Of a stretch of 64,000 nt of DNA, positions 12,522 to 25,336 are shown one piece after another. Position numbers and translations under genes: made by a program. Position 1 is the first letter of the stretch. Each line of letters begins with the position of its first letter. This DNA is from Emmonsiellopsis sp. PD_33 (lineage: Eukaryota; Ascomycota; Eurotiomycetes; Onygenales; Ajellomycetaceae), in contig JANTQF010000019.1 in NCBI GenBank assembly GCA_032988165.1, positions 124,001 to 188,000 on the forward strand, in the 5' to 3' direction. Under the pieces are notes generated by a model that did no database searches, had not been told where the DNA came from, and was given only the letters and a program-made list of their open reading frames with translations.

Positions 12522-14872
12522 GGTCGGAACTGGGTCGACAATCAGCTGCTCTTGACGTCGGAAGAAGCCGTCCGATTGATCGCAGGACGAAACAAAGAGA
12601 ATCAGAGACAGAGACCAACAACAAAACCAGTGTGAGGATGAAGCTATGGAAAGTTGATGAGAACAATGGCAACAGTGGTGATGATGGTGGTGGAAAGTTA
12701 CAGATGGGAACTCAGTCTCGCCGGACTTAGCCGGTGCAGGTGCTGATGACATCAGCCCCTCAAAACCCAGAGAAGTATAGTATCCATGTCCACCCAAATT
12801 GTTTGTTTTTGTAAACAAAACCCATGCCCAGAATGTTTTCCTCTTATTCCTTAGCTACAAGAATCAATAACTTCAATACCCTTTTTATCAAGTTTTATCA
12901 GTCGAGGTAATTCCTCCACTGCTTCATTGACTCAACTCGTACGTAGAATATGAGCGGTCCGGCGACGAGAGTCCTGCAGGCGATTTATGCCGAGCATCTC
13001 CAGAGGAGAAATTCTCCGTCGCAGTCGCACTACTATACCGCATCTGTGAATGCATTTTGAGAGATGTATACAAGAAGGAGGTGGTTTCAGTCCAGGTTGT
13101 GGAGGCCATTTCTCTTCGCTTCCGCGCATAGGCAGCAAACCTCCCGCCATCCCTCCCGATGCATTCCTTCGCAGATGAGCCGGACGATATAGAAGGCCTG
13201 CGATCCGTCCTGTCCGCAAGCCATGTTATCCTAGGTTATTACTGGTCTATCATCTCCCATCTCTGTGTCAGGAAATGTAAGGGATAACATCACTAGTCGC
13301 GCCACCAACAGCCCGGCTCATTCCCCGCCATCTGAGCACTTCCGCAACCGTCATCCGAATCCCCATGGGCGACGACCTGCGACTGGAATGCCATGACCAT
13401 CTCCTACAGGACAGGATGGTGGGGCTGGCAGAGGCGGGGATCGTAAGGGGAGGAGGAGCAGGCTGTGGCTTCAATTCACCATTATTGGACGCGGCGTTTC
13501 CGGATGATGGCCTGTTTGAAATGGAAACTTTACCGCCTAGTGTGTAGGGTAGGATTCAAGGGATTTAGTGCCCGTAACGGGACGTCAGAAGTCGTGTTCC
13601 GAAACAGCATACATGCCCCAGACTCGGCACGGATATATACTACAACCCGGCTGACTTACTTTAGACTCGACGGAGGTTTTGCATGCGGATACCAACAATA
13701 TAACTCCTCCACTGGGGGTTTAACCAACGCTGAAGAAGGAAATGTTATTTCCCAGCCGTCCCGGCAGGTTTGGATTGGTTCGCCATTCCTCCCGCACTCT
13801 ACTCACCCCACCCGTCGTCCACTGCTGGTCATCCACTAGGCTCTAAGTCTTCTGCTACCAATCAAACTTGATCATACAGGTCCAAAACCTATGCTGAAAA
13901 CGAAGTACCCAGTGATTCCGAGACAGCAATGGGAGGATACATGTATGCCTTTGCAGGAGCTAGATCCTGCAACTGGCAACTGATCCTAGCTTCTGGATGA
14001 ACTGCTTGAGTCTGCCACTAGCTAGCCGGAATGATACCGCAGGCCCCGTTAGCAATTTCCTCTTTGATCCTGCACGAAGGCCGAAAATCTGGTGTAAGAT
14101 GAAATACGAGACTTAATGGAGGGTGTGGCTGGAGGCCTAGTACCAATACACTATCAACTGGGAAGCGTGAATGATGCTAAGGACGATGTCAATGAGGGGA
14201 TTTCACTGCCCATATATCCATACACAGATGCGTGGATACCCCAATCCGGGATGCTGCGGATTTTCGTCTACCTCGCCCGCCCTTCTCCTCTATTCCCATT
14301 TGCATGTACATAAAACAAGGTCCAAGCTGCGATGCCAAGCGCGACGTCTATTTGAGGCATATGATACAGGCGTTACCACGTGGTATTGCAGCGATGGCTT
14401 TGGGTTGCACGGGCCCAGATAGCTAACTACCTAGGCATGCAGGGCTATTTTTGGATAAATTAAAATTGTTTTTATTTTTGTTTTCATCTTGAGAAAGTAG
14501 GGATGGAATGGGTCAATCTGATGGGCCACCTAGTACTCAATGTTAATGCTGCTGTTTACGGAGAGCAATGCAAGATGCCACTTAATGAGTGTAAAGAAAG
14601 AAGAGATCAATAAAGTAATGTTTTGTCTTTTCCCTAAACCCCCCCAGTGCATCAGCAGTGGCCTTTCCATCAAGCGTTGGAGAAATCAGATTGGTTGGGT
14701 AAGTTAAATTACCTTGGAACACGCCATTGCCGTAACTTACAGCTAAATTACGGCGCCACCGTAATTAAACTTTGCGCTAAAATAACCTAAAATTAACCGC
14801 ATCCTATCAAGCCATGCTGCCAACCTCCAAATCCGGTCCTTTGCCGGAAGCTTTGTTTTCTTCTGTCGGAAC

Positions 14873-14900
14873 TGTGTGTGTGTCTGTCTGTCTGTCTGTC
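14873..14900. repeat. TG/TGTC microsatellite
   Basis: A short TG run continues directly into five TGTC units. Simple repeat with no associated gene. Confidence 0.9.
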
Positions 14901-15440
14901 TAATGGCACGCCTGGAACTTAGTCGTATCCAGATGGGGGCCTGCTGGGCCACGGCTGCAGCTTTCCAGAGAGCACAATACTATGGTCACCCATTCAACGG
15001 GAGCGGCTCGGTGCTTGAGCAAAGCATTGTCTATGATCATTGTTCATACCCGGATCAACAGACAGGAGGTGCGACACCCGCGAAAGATCAGCCAAAGGAT
15101 CTTCAACTGAAGCCAAATATGTGTCCATGTGCCATATGGTGAGGCTTTTCAGTTCCCTGGTGCATCCTTTCGCACGACACGGCCTAGGACAACTGATGTC
15201 CTTCATAGGGCTGCTTACTCATTTCTCGTGTATGCCAGAGTCATGTTTTATTGCAAGTGCATTCTGAGGACCCTTAGGGAAGGAGTGATTTAAAAGATAT
15301 TCCCTTGTCCTACGCCAGACACAATGAATGGGATATACTTGGTATATGGGACCACGGTTAGCTGCGGACTAAGATATCTGAGACTCTCACCCAGAAAACA
15401 AAGCAAGGTGAATAAACTCTAGTGACGCGAAGAAAATTGT

Positions 15441-15450
15441 CCGAAGACGG
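15441..15450. promoter_or_regulatory. CCG-N4-CGG palindrome in the PKS promoter
   Basis: CCGAAGACGG, an everted CCG/CGG pair of the type bound by fungal Zn2Cys6 regulators, about 20 nt before the TATA-like box and 170 nt before the PKS start. Such short motifs arise by chance; it is only suggestive. Confidence 0.3.
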
Positions 15451-15470
15451 TATGTGGGGTGCGGGCTGAC

Positions 15471-15480
15471 TATATATAAA
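15471..15480 (+). promoter_or_regulatory. TATA-like box of the PKS
   Basis: TATATATAAA, ending 143 nt upstream of the ATG at 15623. Distance and orientation suit a core promoter with a 5' UTR of roughly 100 nt. Confidence 0.5.
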
Positions 15481-15622
15481 TTTCGCCGTAATCCGCTAAC
15501 CAAGAGGCCAGAATGACCGATGCACTCGAAAAGTGCAACTTTCATATCGTCCTGGATACGAATTTGCCTCTGTTTTCGACCTCCTCGACTTACTTAGCCC
15601 TGGTAATTGCTCATAACGAGGG

Positions 15623-18600
15623 ATGGACAACATTGATGTGACCCAGCGGCAGAGTGTATGTATTCGTCAGCTTTTATATTGTGTGTTGCGTTCTCACGAT
15701 GTTGTCTGACTAGGAACCGATTGCCATTGTTGGCAGTGCTTGCCGCTTCCCCGGAGGATGTAACTCACCCTCCAAGTTGTGGGAGCTTCTACGCGAACCC
15801 CGCGATATTCTTCGCAAGATTCCCAAGAGCCGCCGCTTCAATATCGAAGCATTCTATCATCCTGACCCCTCGTACCATGGAACCACGCATGTTCAACATT
15901 CGTATTTCCTAGACGAGGATCTAGCTCAATTCGATGCAAATTTCTTTAATATCACGGCCAAGGAGGCCGAATCCATGGACCCACAGCAGAGGTTTCTTAT
16001 GGAAACTGTCTATGACTCCCTATGTGCCGCTGGATTACCAGTGGAGAAGCTTCGTGGCACCCCAGTAGCTGTATATGTTGGTCTCATGTGTGATGACTGG
16101 ACTGGAATGCTACAAAAAGATCTTGATACGCTCCCAATATATTCCACTACCGGTTCCTCGCACAGTATTATGTCAAGCCGCCTCTCATACTTCTTCGGCT
16201 GGCACGGCCCGTGTTTGACCATAGACACAGCTTGTTCTTCAAGCCTAGTTGCTGTGCACGAGGCGGTCCGGGTTTTACGCAGTGGGGAGTCAAAGGTCGC
16301 TATTGCAGCTGGCGCTAACCTAATATTGAGCCCAGGTACGTCAAAAATAAAAAAGTAGCTATACTTGGTCTGACTTGGATAAAATTATAGATCACTATAT
16401 TGCGGAAAGCAAATTCCCCATGCTCTCGCCTACGGGCAGATGCCGAATGTGGGACGCTTCAGCCGATGGATACGCTCGTGGCGAAGGAGTTGCTTCCCTC
16501 GTCCTCAAAACCCTCAGTCAGGCTATCCTTGACGGTGATCACATAGAATGCATTATCCGCGAAACCGGAGTCAACCAGGATGGTCGAAGCTCGGGGCTAA
16601 CTGTGCCAAACCATTTTGCTCAAACCAATCTGATCCGCGAAACCTATGCACGGGCAGGCTTAGATATTAGAAAGCCTTCGGATTGCCCGCAGTTTTTCCA
16701 GGCCCACGGCACAGGAACCAAGGTTGGAGACCCTCAGGAGGCAGAAGCAATTCACGACGCCTTTTCCTCGGCGTTCAATGGTAGTAGTGACAAACTCTAT
16801 GTTGGATCTATTAAAACAATCATTGGACACACGGAAGGCACCGCAGGCCTAGCAAGTTTAATTGCGGCATCGCTCGCAATTCAGAATAGTACCATACCAC
16901 CGAATATGCACTTTAATAGCCTCAACCCAGATCTTGCTAGCTTTTGTTCGCATTTCGATATTCCCACAACGCCCGAACAATGGCCTGCTCTTGTGCCTGG
17001 AGGAGTCCGACGTGCCAGCGTCAATAGCTTCGGATTCGGTGGGACCAACGCACATGCTATCATCGAGGAATACATCCCTATAGACCAAACGCTAGACCCG
17101 GCTTCAAATCACATCTTGTCAACACCGTTCACGTTTTCTGCGAATTCAGCCACTTCGCTAAAGTCAACTCTGTCGGAGTACTTGACTTTTTTGGCCATCA
17201 ATCCGGAAACCCCTCTTAGAGATCTGGCATGGACGCTCCAGTATCGCCGGTCAATCTTACCCAACCGTAAAACAATTGTCGCTCTTAGCTATGATGAAAT
17301 TTGTGAAAAGATCGCCGAAGAGTTGAACGACGACGACCCGAATTTCGCCTCCCGCTATGGAAGTATAGAAACCCCGCAAATACTTGGAATATTCACTGGC
17401 CAAGGCGCGCAATGGCCTCGCATGGGATATATATTATTATTAAAATCTCCTTTCGTTGCTAAGAGGATTGCTGATTTGGACGAGTTTCTCGCCACCACCC
17501 CTGCTGGAGACCCCCCAGAGTGGTCTATTAGGGAGGAACTCATGGCCCCAGATAGCTCGTCACGCCTTGGCGAGGCGGAAATTTCACAACCTCTTTGCAC
17601 TGCTGTACAAATAATTCTCGTTGACCTGCTCCATGCAGCTGGAATAAAGCTAAAGGCCGTTGTCGGTCATTCCTCTGGTGAGATTGGGGCGGCGTATGCT
17701 GCGGGGCTTTTGTCAGCACCTGACGCTATTCGGATCGCCTACTATCGTGGCCTTTATTCCAAGTTGGCACTAGGAAAGGGTGCAATGCTAGCTGTCAACA
17801 TGTCCGCTGAGGAGGGTGAAAGGTTCTGCAACTCGGGTGGTCTAAATGGGCGCATTTCGATCGCTGCATACAACTCAAGCTCGAGCCTTACTTTGTCGGG
17901 TGACGAGGATGCAATAGAGGAGGCGGTTGATATCTTGAAGACGAACCAAAGGTTTGCGCGTCGGTTGAAGGTCGACAAAGCTTACCACTCGGTTCATATG
18001 AAGCCTTCGGCAGGTCCTTACTTAGATGCAATAAGTCGCTGTGAGGTGAAGGTGCCGCCACCTCCCACGGATCGCCCAATCTGGTTTTCCACAGTAATAA
18101 AAGGGTGCGTTATGGCGGCCGACAAATTGGATGGCAACTACTGGGTGAGCAATATGATCCAGCCAGTGCTGTTCTCTTCAGCCATCGTCACTGCTGCAAA
18201 TGCAGTAAAATCGCTTGACCTTACAGTTGAAATTGGCCCCTATCCCGCTCTCAAAAGTCCAGCTATGGACAATTTTGCCGAGATGGGCATGCAGCCACCC
18301 TACACCGGTGTTCTCTCCCGCGGAAAAGATGACCTGAAGGAAATGTCGTATGCCTTGGGATTTATTTGGACGAATCTTGGTATGGGCTCGGTCAACTTTG
18401 ACAACTTTGATAAAGTTGTTAATGGTGATAATGTCACAAGAACTATGGTTCCTGACCTACCTAGCTACCCATTTGATCATCAACGATCATACTGGATCGA
18501 ACCAAGTGCCCCCCATGCGCCCGATAGTCCTCCCCATCCATTGCTGGGTAAGCGCTGTCTTGGCACCACAACATCGAATGAGATCCAATGGAGAAACATT

Positions 18601-21600
18601 CTAAAGCCAAGTGAGATACCCTGGCTTCGTGGGCATAAGCTGCAAGATCAAGTAATTTTCCCTGCCACAGGCTACATTGTAATGGCTATTGAGGCTATTA
18701 TTCCCCTGACTTGCAGGACAGAGATCTGTTGCTTGAAGATTGAGGATATCATTTTTGAACGCGCCATCTCGTTTTATGACGACAATGCAAGCGTGGAGAC
18801 ATTATTCAGCATTAAAATCCATAGGTCGAATAGCAGGTATATTTCGGTCGACTTTGAGTGTTACTCTCGCCCTGAGGGCGATAGCGCCATGGCTGGCAAT
18901 GCTCGGGGACGTATCGAGGCCCAGTTAGGCCCGCTGTCAGGCGACACTCTACCGTTCACGCAGAACACCAACCAGTTCAACCTGGTAGATGTCGATGTAA
19001 ATCGTTTCTACTCTGCCCTAGACAAGGTCGGCTACCAATATTCCGATCCCTTCCACGGCCTAGAGACCATCAAGCGAAAGATGGGCTGTGCATTTGGAAC
19101 GCTGATTGACCAGTCTGGGTCCAAGTGGGAGGACAACCTTGCTCTCCATCCTGGTATGCTCGACACAACGCTACAGGCCGCGCTTGCCGCCTTCTGCTAT
19201 CCTGGAGACGAGACTCTCCGCGCCATATATGTACCAGTATCCATAGATTCCCTCATAATTAATCCATATTTCCTGCAGGCCGAAGACCAAAAGCACGCCA
19301 ATTTACACTGGGAAGCAGTCGTCCGAGACGAAGAGGATAACAATGTTACGGCTGACGTGCAGCTTTTTGCGGGGGATAGGAAGCACACATTCCTTCAATT
19401 TGACGGTGTGACACTAAGACCATTAACACCACTCGGACCCGAAGATGATGCCACGTTGTTTTCTCACTTTGAATACCTTCAGGCGAGCCCAAATGGTTGT
19501 GCTGCGGTGGGCGATAATAGAGTTAGTGCAGAGGAATTTATAATCGGCAAAGATATGGAGAGGCTGGCGTTATTCTATATTCGCCGCCTATCTGAAATGA
19601 CCTTTGAAGACCGGGCGAATGCTCTTCCGCATCACAAACATTTGCTTGCTTGGGCCGATTATACAATGGATAGGGTTCGTAGTGGACAACATATCTCTGT
19701 GGAGCCTGCCTGTCTTGAAGATACTGAGGAGAAGATCCTCGCATTAACTGACAAGTAGGTACTTTTTTTATATATAAGGACAGAACCCCCTTTTAATGCT
19801 ATATCCTCTGAACAATGTTAACGCAAAACATTTTAGATATCGGGACCGTGTCGATGCCTTGATAATCGAATCGACAGGGCAAAACCTCCCCGCCACAATT
19901 CGATCACAAGCAAGTATCCTAGAACACATGACTAAGGACAATATGCTGGATAGACTATATGGGGAGGCTATTGGTCTAAACGTGGCCAACCTATGGGTGG
20001 CTAGTATGGTAAAACAAATCAGTCACCGCTACCCGCAGATGAAGATCCTTGAGATTGGTCGGTCACATCTTATCCATGCACATCTGAACGAAGGCCTAGT
20101 TAACTAATTCCCTCGTAGGAGCTGGAACGGGCGGTTCCACACAAGCCATTCTTCCTGCCCTTGGAAATGCGTTTTCGTCATATACTTTTACCGATGTCTC
20201 CAGCGGGTTTTTTGAGAGGGCAGAGGAGAAATTCAAAGAGTATTCTGACAGAATGGTTTTCAAGGTATTCGATATGTTGAAGCCAGCTGCAGATCAAGGT
20301 TTCGTAGAGGGAGCATATGATATGGTACTAGCTTCGAACGTCCTGCATGTTGCTAATGATATGGATGACATGATGTTAAATGTTCGTCGACTGTTGAAGC
20401 CTGGCGGTTTTCTCGTTGTCCTTGAGATATTTACCAATGAACTGCTACGGAATGGCCTCATCATGGGCGGCTTGCCCGGTTGGTGGGTTGGTGCTGATAG
20501 CGGGCGACCCCACGGCCCCATGCTAACACTAGATGCTTGGGAGAGTCTCGTTAGCAGATGCGGCTTTGGTGGAATCGAGACATGCACCCCTATATTCGAT
20601 AAAGTGTACTCCGCTGCTGTTTGGGTAGCCCAAGCTATCGACGATCGCCTCGACATTCTCAGGAATCCAACGACAAGCGATTTATTTTGTTCCGAACTAC
20701 CTCTACTAGTGGTCATTGGAGGCAAATCAGTTACCGCCAACCAACTATCCGAACAAACCACAGATATTCTCTCCGCTCGGTTTTCTTCATATGTCCATCT
20801 CCCTTCGGTTGAAGATCTGACCTCATGGCCCATTCCCCCAGGCGCCACCGTTCTGAGCCTAGTGGAGCTGGACGAACCCTTGATGAGGACCTTCACGGAG
20901 GGCAAGCTCGACGGCCTCAAGATTCTCTGGGGAAATGCCAGAAATGTTCTGTGGGTCACTCAAGGTGCCAGGTGCCATGAACCATACTCGTACATGATGT
21001 TTGGTATATCCAGAGTTGTGCGCTTCGAGCATCCGAATCTCAATCTGCAAATGCTAGATATTGACACACTTGATGAGTTTTCTGGGAAGTATATCGCTGA
21101 AGCATTGCTGAGGCTGCAGTATCTGGACAGCCTACACCGGGAGAGCAAGGCTGAAGACATCCTCTGGTCCTCGGAACCTGAAATATTTCTCGAGAATGTC
21201 CGGACACTTATTCCTCGTCTTTATCCGAACGAACTGCAAAATATGCGTGCTAACTCAAACCGGCGACGCATAGCCAAACATGTGAATCCTAGAGAATCCA
21301 CCATTAGGATTGTTGGATCGGGGCTGGCTTTTGAACTCGAAGAAACCATGGCACTGGAAGTTCCCCTCACAAGTCTTGGGCACACGAAATCTGGCACAAT
21401 CCGTATCCAGCACTCCCTACTGCAGTTCATCAGAATAGGATCGGCTGGAAGCTTTATGGTCTGCATTGGTACTAAGGACGACGAACACCATTCTACTATC
21501 CTAACTCTAGCGCACGCTGCAGAGTCTTTAGTTCCTCTAGAGCCGATGTGTTCAATCACCCTTCCTAAGTTTTTATCTTGCGGAAAAATGGCTCTCTTGA

Positions 21601-23676
21601 CAGTGGGAGCATATCTAGTCGCACAACAGGTCCTCGACATGGTCCCAAAGGATAGTACCGTGTTAATCCATGAACCAGACATGGTTCTCAAGTCGACAAT
21701 ATCCCTCAAAGCAGCCAGGGAGAATACCTCGGTCGTCTTTACAACCTGTCAGGCCGAGAAGCAGGGTGCTGACTGGACCCTGATCCACCCAATGTTATCC
21801 ACCCGAAAATGGCGAGGGAAGATCCCAGCGGATGTATCTCTCTTTATCGACTTCTCGTTAAAGGATAGCCCCAGCGCCGAAATGGCTCGGACTATCCGAA
21901 AATTACTACCGCACTATTGTGTGCAAACGGATGCTTCAACGTTTTTCGGTAACAAGATACAGGTTCGAAATGGCGAGCCTATCCTCGAAGCGGGGAACGC
22001 GCTCCATAAAGCTTGGACGGAGAGCACGACGGCTAATGTAGGCGTTGAATCTGTTAATTCTATTCCTCTGAACGAAATTTCCAACCATAACCCGACTGAT
22101 GCGACTCTTACTGTCGTGGACTGGATGGTTCCGACCGTCCCAGTTCTTGTCCGACCCATCGACAGGAACAGCCTCTTTAAGTCTGACAAAACGTACCTAA
22201 TGGTTGGTTTGTCTGGGGAGGTTGGTCAATCGTTGTGCCAGTGGATGGTCAGCAAGGGAGCTCGTTTTGTTGTTCTCGCGAGCCGCAATCCTGTCGTTGA
22301 GCCGGAGTTTATCAGCTCATTGGAGGAGACTGGGGCAAGCATTCGCGTAATGTCTATGGATATTACTTGTCAGGAATCCCTCAAACGCTGTCTAGATGAT
22401 ATTGGCAAGACTATGCCAGAGATTTATGGGGTTGCCAACGGAGCCCTGATTGTGGCCGACTCCACGTTCGAAAAATTGGACATGGACAGCATGAACAAGG
22501 TACTAAAACCCAAGGTCGAAGGGAGCAAGTTGCTGGATGAGGTATTCCACGAAACACCTCTCGACTTCTTCATCATGTTTTCTTCCCTCGTTTCATGTCT
22601 TGGAAATACCGGCCAAAGTAACTATTGCGCGGCCAATATGTTCATGACATCCTTGGCATTCCAGCGCCGTAGACGTGGTGTTGCCGGCTCCGTGATCGAC
22701 CTTAGCTCGCTGATGGGTATTGGCCATGTCGGCCGTTCAGAGGTCTTCGACGCCGAATATTTTGCCGGAATAGGTGGCACCAGCGTATCTGAACGGGATC
22801 TCCACCAGATGTTCGCAGAAGCCATCAACGTTGGAAAGCCGGATTCTACAGAAAGCGCCGAAATCGTCACCGGCATAAGTCCAATGTATACCGACGAGCT
22901 AGAATTGATGAAGGTCAAATATCGCAGTGACTTGAAATTCTCCCATTTCGTCAGGGAGAGACCCACTAACCAAGGATACCCCAGCGCTTTGTCGACTATG
23001 TCTGTAAGGGCTCAGCTCCCGGATGTTAAAAGCGTTAGCCAACTGGCTGGGATCCTTCTAGGTATGTATAACGCCACATCTACCAGTCTCCGTATAACCT
23101 TTTTGGGCATCGCTAATCCGTCTGGCAGAATCGTTCAAAGCACGTATGAAGAAAATACTTCGAATCCCGGCCGACGAAATAATCGACGAGAACAAAGGCC
23201 TTCTTGATTATGGCGTAGACTCGCTCGTCACTATAGACCTCCGGTCTTGGTTCGTCCGCGAGTTGGACGTCGATATGCCCGTTCTCAATGTGCTTGGGGG
23301 AAACTCGATCGCCAGTCTCATTAGCGATGCTATTGGTAGAATTCCAACTACCCTTATCGATGTCAGCAAGCTCGCTGGTGGTGATGGACATACCGAAATT
23401 CCTGCACCCATTGTCCCGAAGCCAATCAACGCGGGACCGGAATATATGACAACAAAATCTATAACCACACAAGAATCGTCTTTAAACGAGGAGCAAATAC
23501 CGAATTATTATGGATACCCAATTGGCACGGCTGATACACGTACCCCGTCTCTGACCGCCGTGGAGGATTATATCGACAAGGCTATATCATCGTCTGGCAG
23601 CGCGTCTATGGACGAGTCAGAATTGGAACTCGCCGATACCATCAACGGATCGAAGGTTAGCTGGAATTTGTCTTGA
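15623..23676 (+). CDS. Stand-alone highly reducing PKS (KS-AT-DH-MT-psiER-KR-ACP), about 2576 aa
   Basis: Six exons: 15623-15655, 15714-16335, 16391-19754, 19837-20057, 20119-23061, 23129-23676, summing to 7731 nt; introns are 58, 55, 82, 61 and 67 nt. KS has active Cys185 (DTACSSS), His324 (HGTG) and His365 (GHTEG). AT has Ser646 (GHSSGE). DH has His967 and Asp1143 (GMLDTTLQ). MT has LEIGAGTGGS near 1412. The stretch ~1580-2080 is a degenerate ER region with no intact NADPH motif. KR keeps Tyr2249 (SNYCAAN), but its nucleotide loop reads GLSGEVG instead of the usual GLTGGLG. ACP Ser2426 sits in GVDSL. The order and text match the PKS half of fungal PKS-NRPS hybrids or ER-less polyene-type HR-PKSs. 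The protein ends about 110 residues after the ACP with no condensation domain, thioesterase or reductase. Enoyl reduction and product release would need partners in trans. No tailoring gene lies alongside. Confidence 0.93.
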
Positions 23677-24230
23677 GTCTTATTACTAGGAATGACAGGG
23701 CAGGCTACCTTTGATGGCTACACACTATTTGCTTATTCCATGACAGGCAGCTGATATTCTGAGGTTCCAAGGAGTTTCCTTTGCTTGTTTTTATTTTTAT
23801 TTTGCTTTTGCTTTTGCTTTTGCTTTCTCGGCTTTTTATTTGGTGGGGAAGAAGGCAACGGCTGTTTTAATTCCATTTTTCATTTATTATCCTCTTTTTG
23901 TGTTGCATTGCCTTCAATATGAATGATGTTGTGCATTTTTTGTTTCTGGTGGCTGTATTGATACTGAACTATGGTAACGTCGATAACACCTAGTAATTTA
24001 TAATCCGCCGATTTCGGAATTTCATTCCCCCACCTGCATTAGTAATCGTCATTCTCCGCCACCATCAAATCTGATATCATAAGCAGCAGCCGACCTGGAG
24101 AAAAATCCATTTAACAAGACATACGGCCACGGAAGTGTTTATTGAGGGAGGGAAGAAAAGAAGAACAGAAAAATCAGCATTCACTACTCCCTATCTTGTC
24201 CACCTCTAGTATTGCTGGTATACCATAAAG
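23677..24230. other. PKS 3' region and NBP35 promoter
   Basis: No gene. Contains four perfect TTTTGC units and T-rich sequence, then a purine-rich stretch (around 24145-24175) shortly before the NBP35 start. I looked here for a condensation domain continuing the PKS and saw none. Confidence 0.6.
23800..23823. repeat. TTTTGC hexanucleotide repeat, four units
   Basis: Four exact TTTTGC units in the PKS 3' flank. Simple repeat. Confidence 0.9.
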
Positions 24231-25336
24231 ATGGCTCCGTCACTGGAGGAGCCAACCTCCGAGGTCGTCAATGCCCTCTCCAAAGCGGCGCCCAAGCTCG
24301 TCGCGCCAGAGCCAGGTATGTTGTCTCTGATATATCTACAGCATCATCGTTACATCCTAACCCCATAATCTTTACTCCAGAACACTGTCCCGGCCCAGAA
24401 TCCGAACAAGCAGGCAAAGGCGATGCCTGCGCAGGCTGTCCCAACCAGTCCATCTGCGCCTCCGCCCCCAAGGGCCCCGACCCAGACATCCCCATCATAA
24501 CCGCCCGGCTAGCCTCAATACGACATAAAATACTCGTGCTATCAGGCAAAGGGGGTGTCGGGAAATCGACCTTCTCCTCCCTCCTCGCGCAGGCCTTTGC
24601 CTCCAACCCCGACTCGACCGTCGGAATCATGGACACAGACATCTGCGGGCCCTCGATACCCAAGATGATGGGTGTCGAGGCGGAAACGATCCACGTCAGC
24701 AACGCGGGATGGAACCCGGTCTGGGTGTCGGATAACCTGGCCGTGATGAGCGTGCAGTTTATGCTGCCGAACCGGGACGATGCGGTGATATGGCGCGGGC
24801 CGAAGAAGAATGGGCTGATTAAGCAGTTTTTGAAAGATGTTGAGTGGGGGGAGTTGGACTATCTGATCGTCGATACGCCGCCGGGCACGTCTGATGAGCA
24901 TCTATCGGTTAATTCGTTCCTGAAGGAATCTGGAGTTGATGGGGCTGTTGTGGTTACTACGCCGCAGGAGGTGGCGTTGTTGGACGTGCGCAAGGAAATC
25001 GATTTCTGTCGGAAAGCGGGGATCCGCATATTGGGTCTTGTCGAGAATATGTCTGGCTTTGTCTGTCCCAAATGTACGCACGAGTCTCAGATCTTCAAGG
25101 CTACGACGGGTGGTGGAAGGCGGCTGGCGAAGGAAATGGATATTCCGTTCCTCGGGGCTGTGCCTCTTGATCCCCGCGTGGGCATGGCGTGCGACTTTGG
25201 TGAGAGCTTTATGGATAACTTCCCTGACAGCCCTGCCTCTACTGCCTTGAGAGAGGTTGTGAGAAGCGTGGGCAAGCTAGTCGGAGAGGATCCTGATGAG
25301 GTTCTTCCTTATGTGGGATTGACTAAGGAGTCTTGA
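24231..25336 (+). CDS. NBP35: Cytosolic Fe-S cluster assembly scaffold P-loop ATPase Nbp35
   Basis: Two exons, 24231-24315 and 24381-25336, with a 65-nt intron; 346 aa. Nbp35 with Cfd1 forms the scaffold on which 4Fe-4S clusters are built in the cytosol before transfer to apoproteins. The N-terminal cluster motif C-x13-C-x2-C-x5-C is intact (HCPGP...ACAGCPNQSIC), which separates Nbp35 from Cfd1. The deviant Walker A reads GKGGVGKST, the switch region has DTDICGPS, and DTPPGTSDEH follows. The bridging CPKC pair sits near the C-terminal third. Length and all key residues are normal for the family, so it should be functional and essential. The start is the first ATG in frame, just before the intron that most of the family shares in this region by my recollection. 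Confidence 0.96.

Larger units (their letters stand above)
12522..15622. other. 3.1-kb gap between the frameshifted gene and the PKS
   Basis: Several short overlapping frames occur on both strands (for example at 12924-13219 and 13268-13839), but none has a recognisable domain, a convincing splice structure or a clear start context. The gap ends in the PKS promoter. A tetranucleotide microsatellite lies near 14881. Two decaying genes may be hidden here, but I cannot support either from sequence alone. Confidence 0.5.

Noticed and set aside
12405..12818. Upstream extension of the frameshifted gene with a His/Cys-rich stretch
   Set aside because: The His run comes from a GTG/ATG simple repeat; the better start is the ATG at 12521.
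12924..13839. Several 60-120 codon frames, some with protein-like text
   Set aside because: Frames change without credible introns and no family is recognisable; recorded only as an unresolved gap.
23677..24230. Possible NRPS continuation of the PKS
   Set aside because: No condensation-domain motif in any frame before the NBP35 start.
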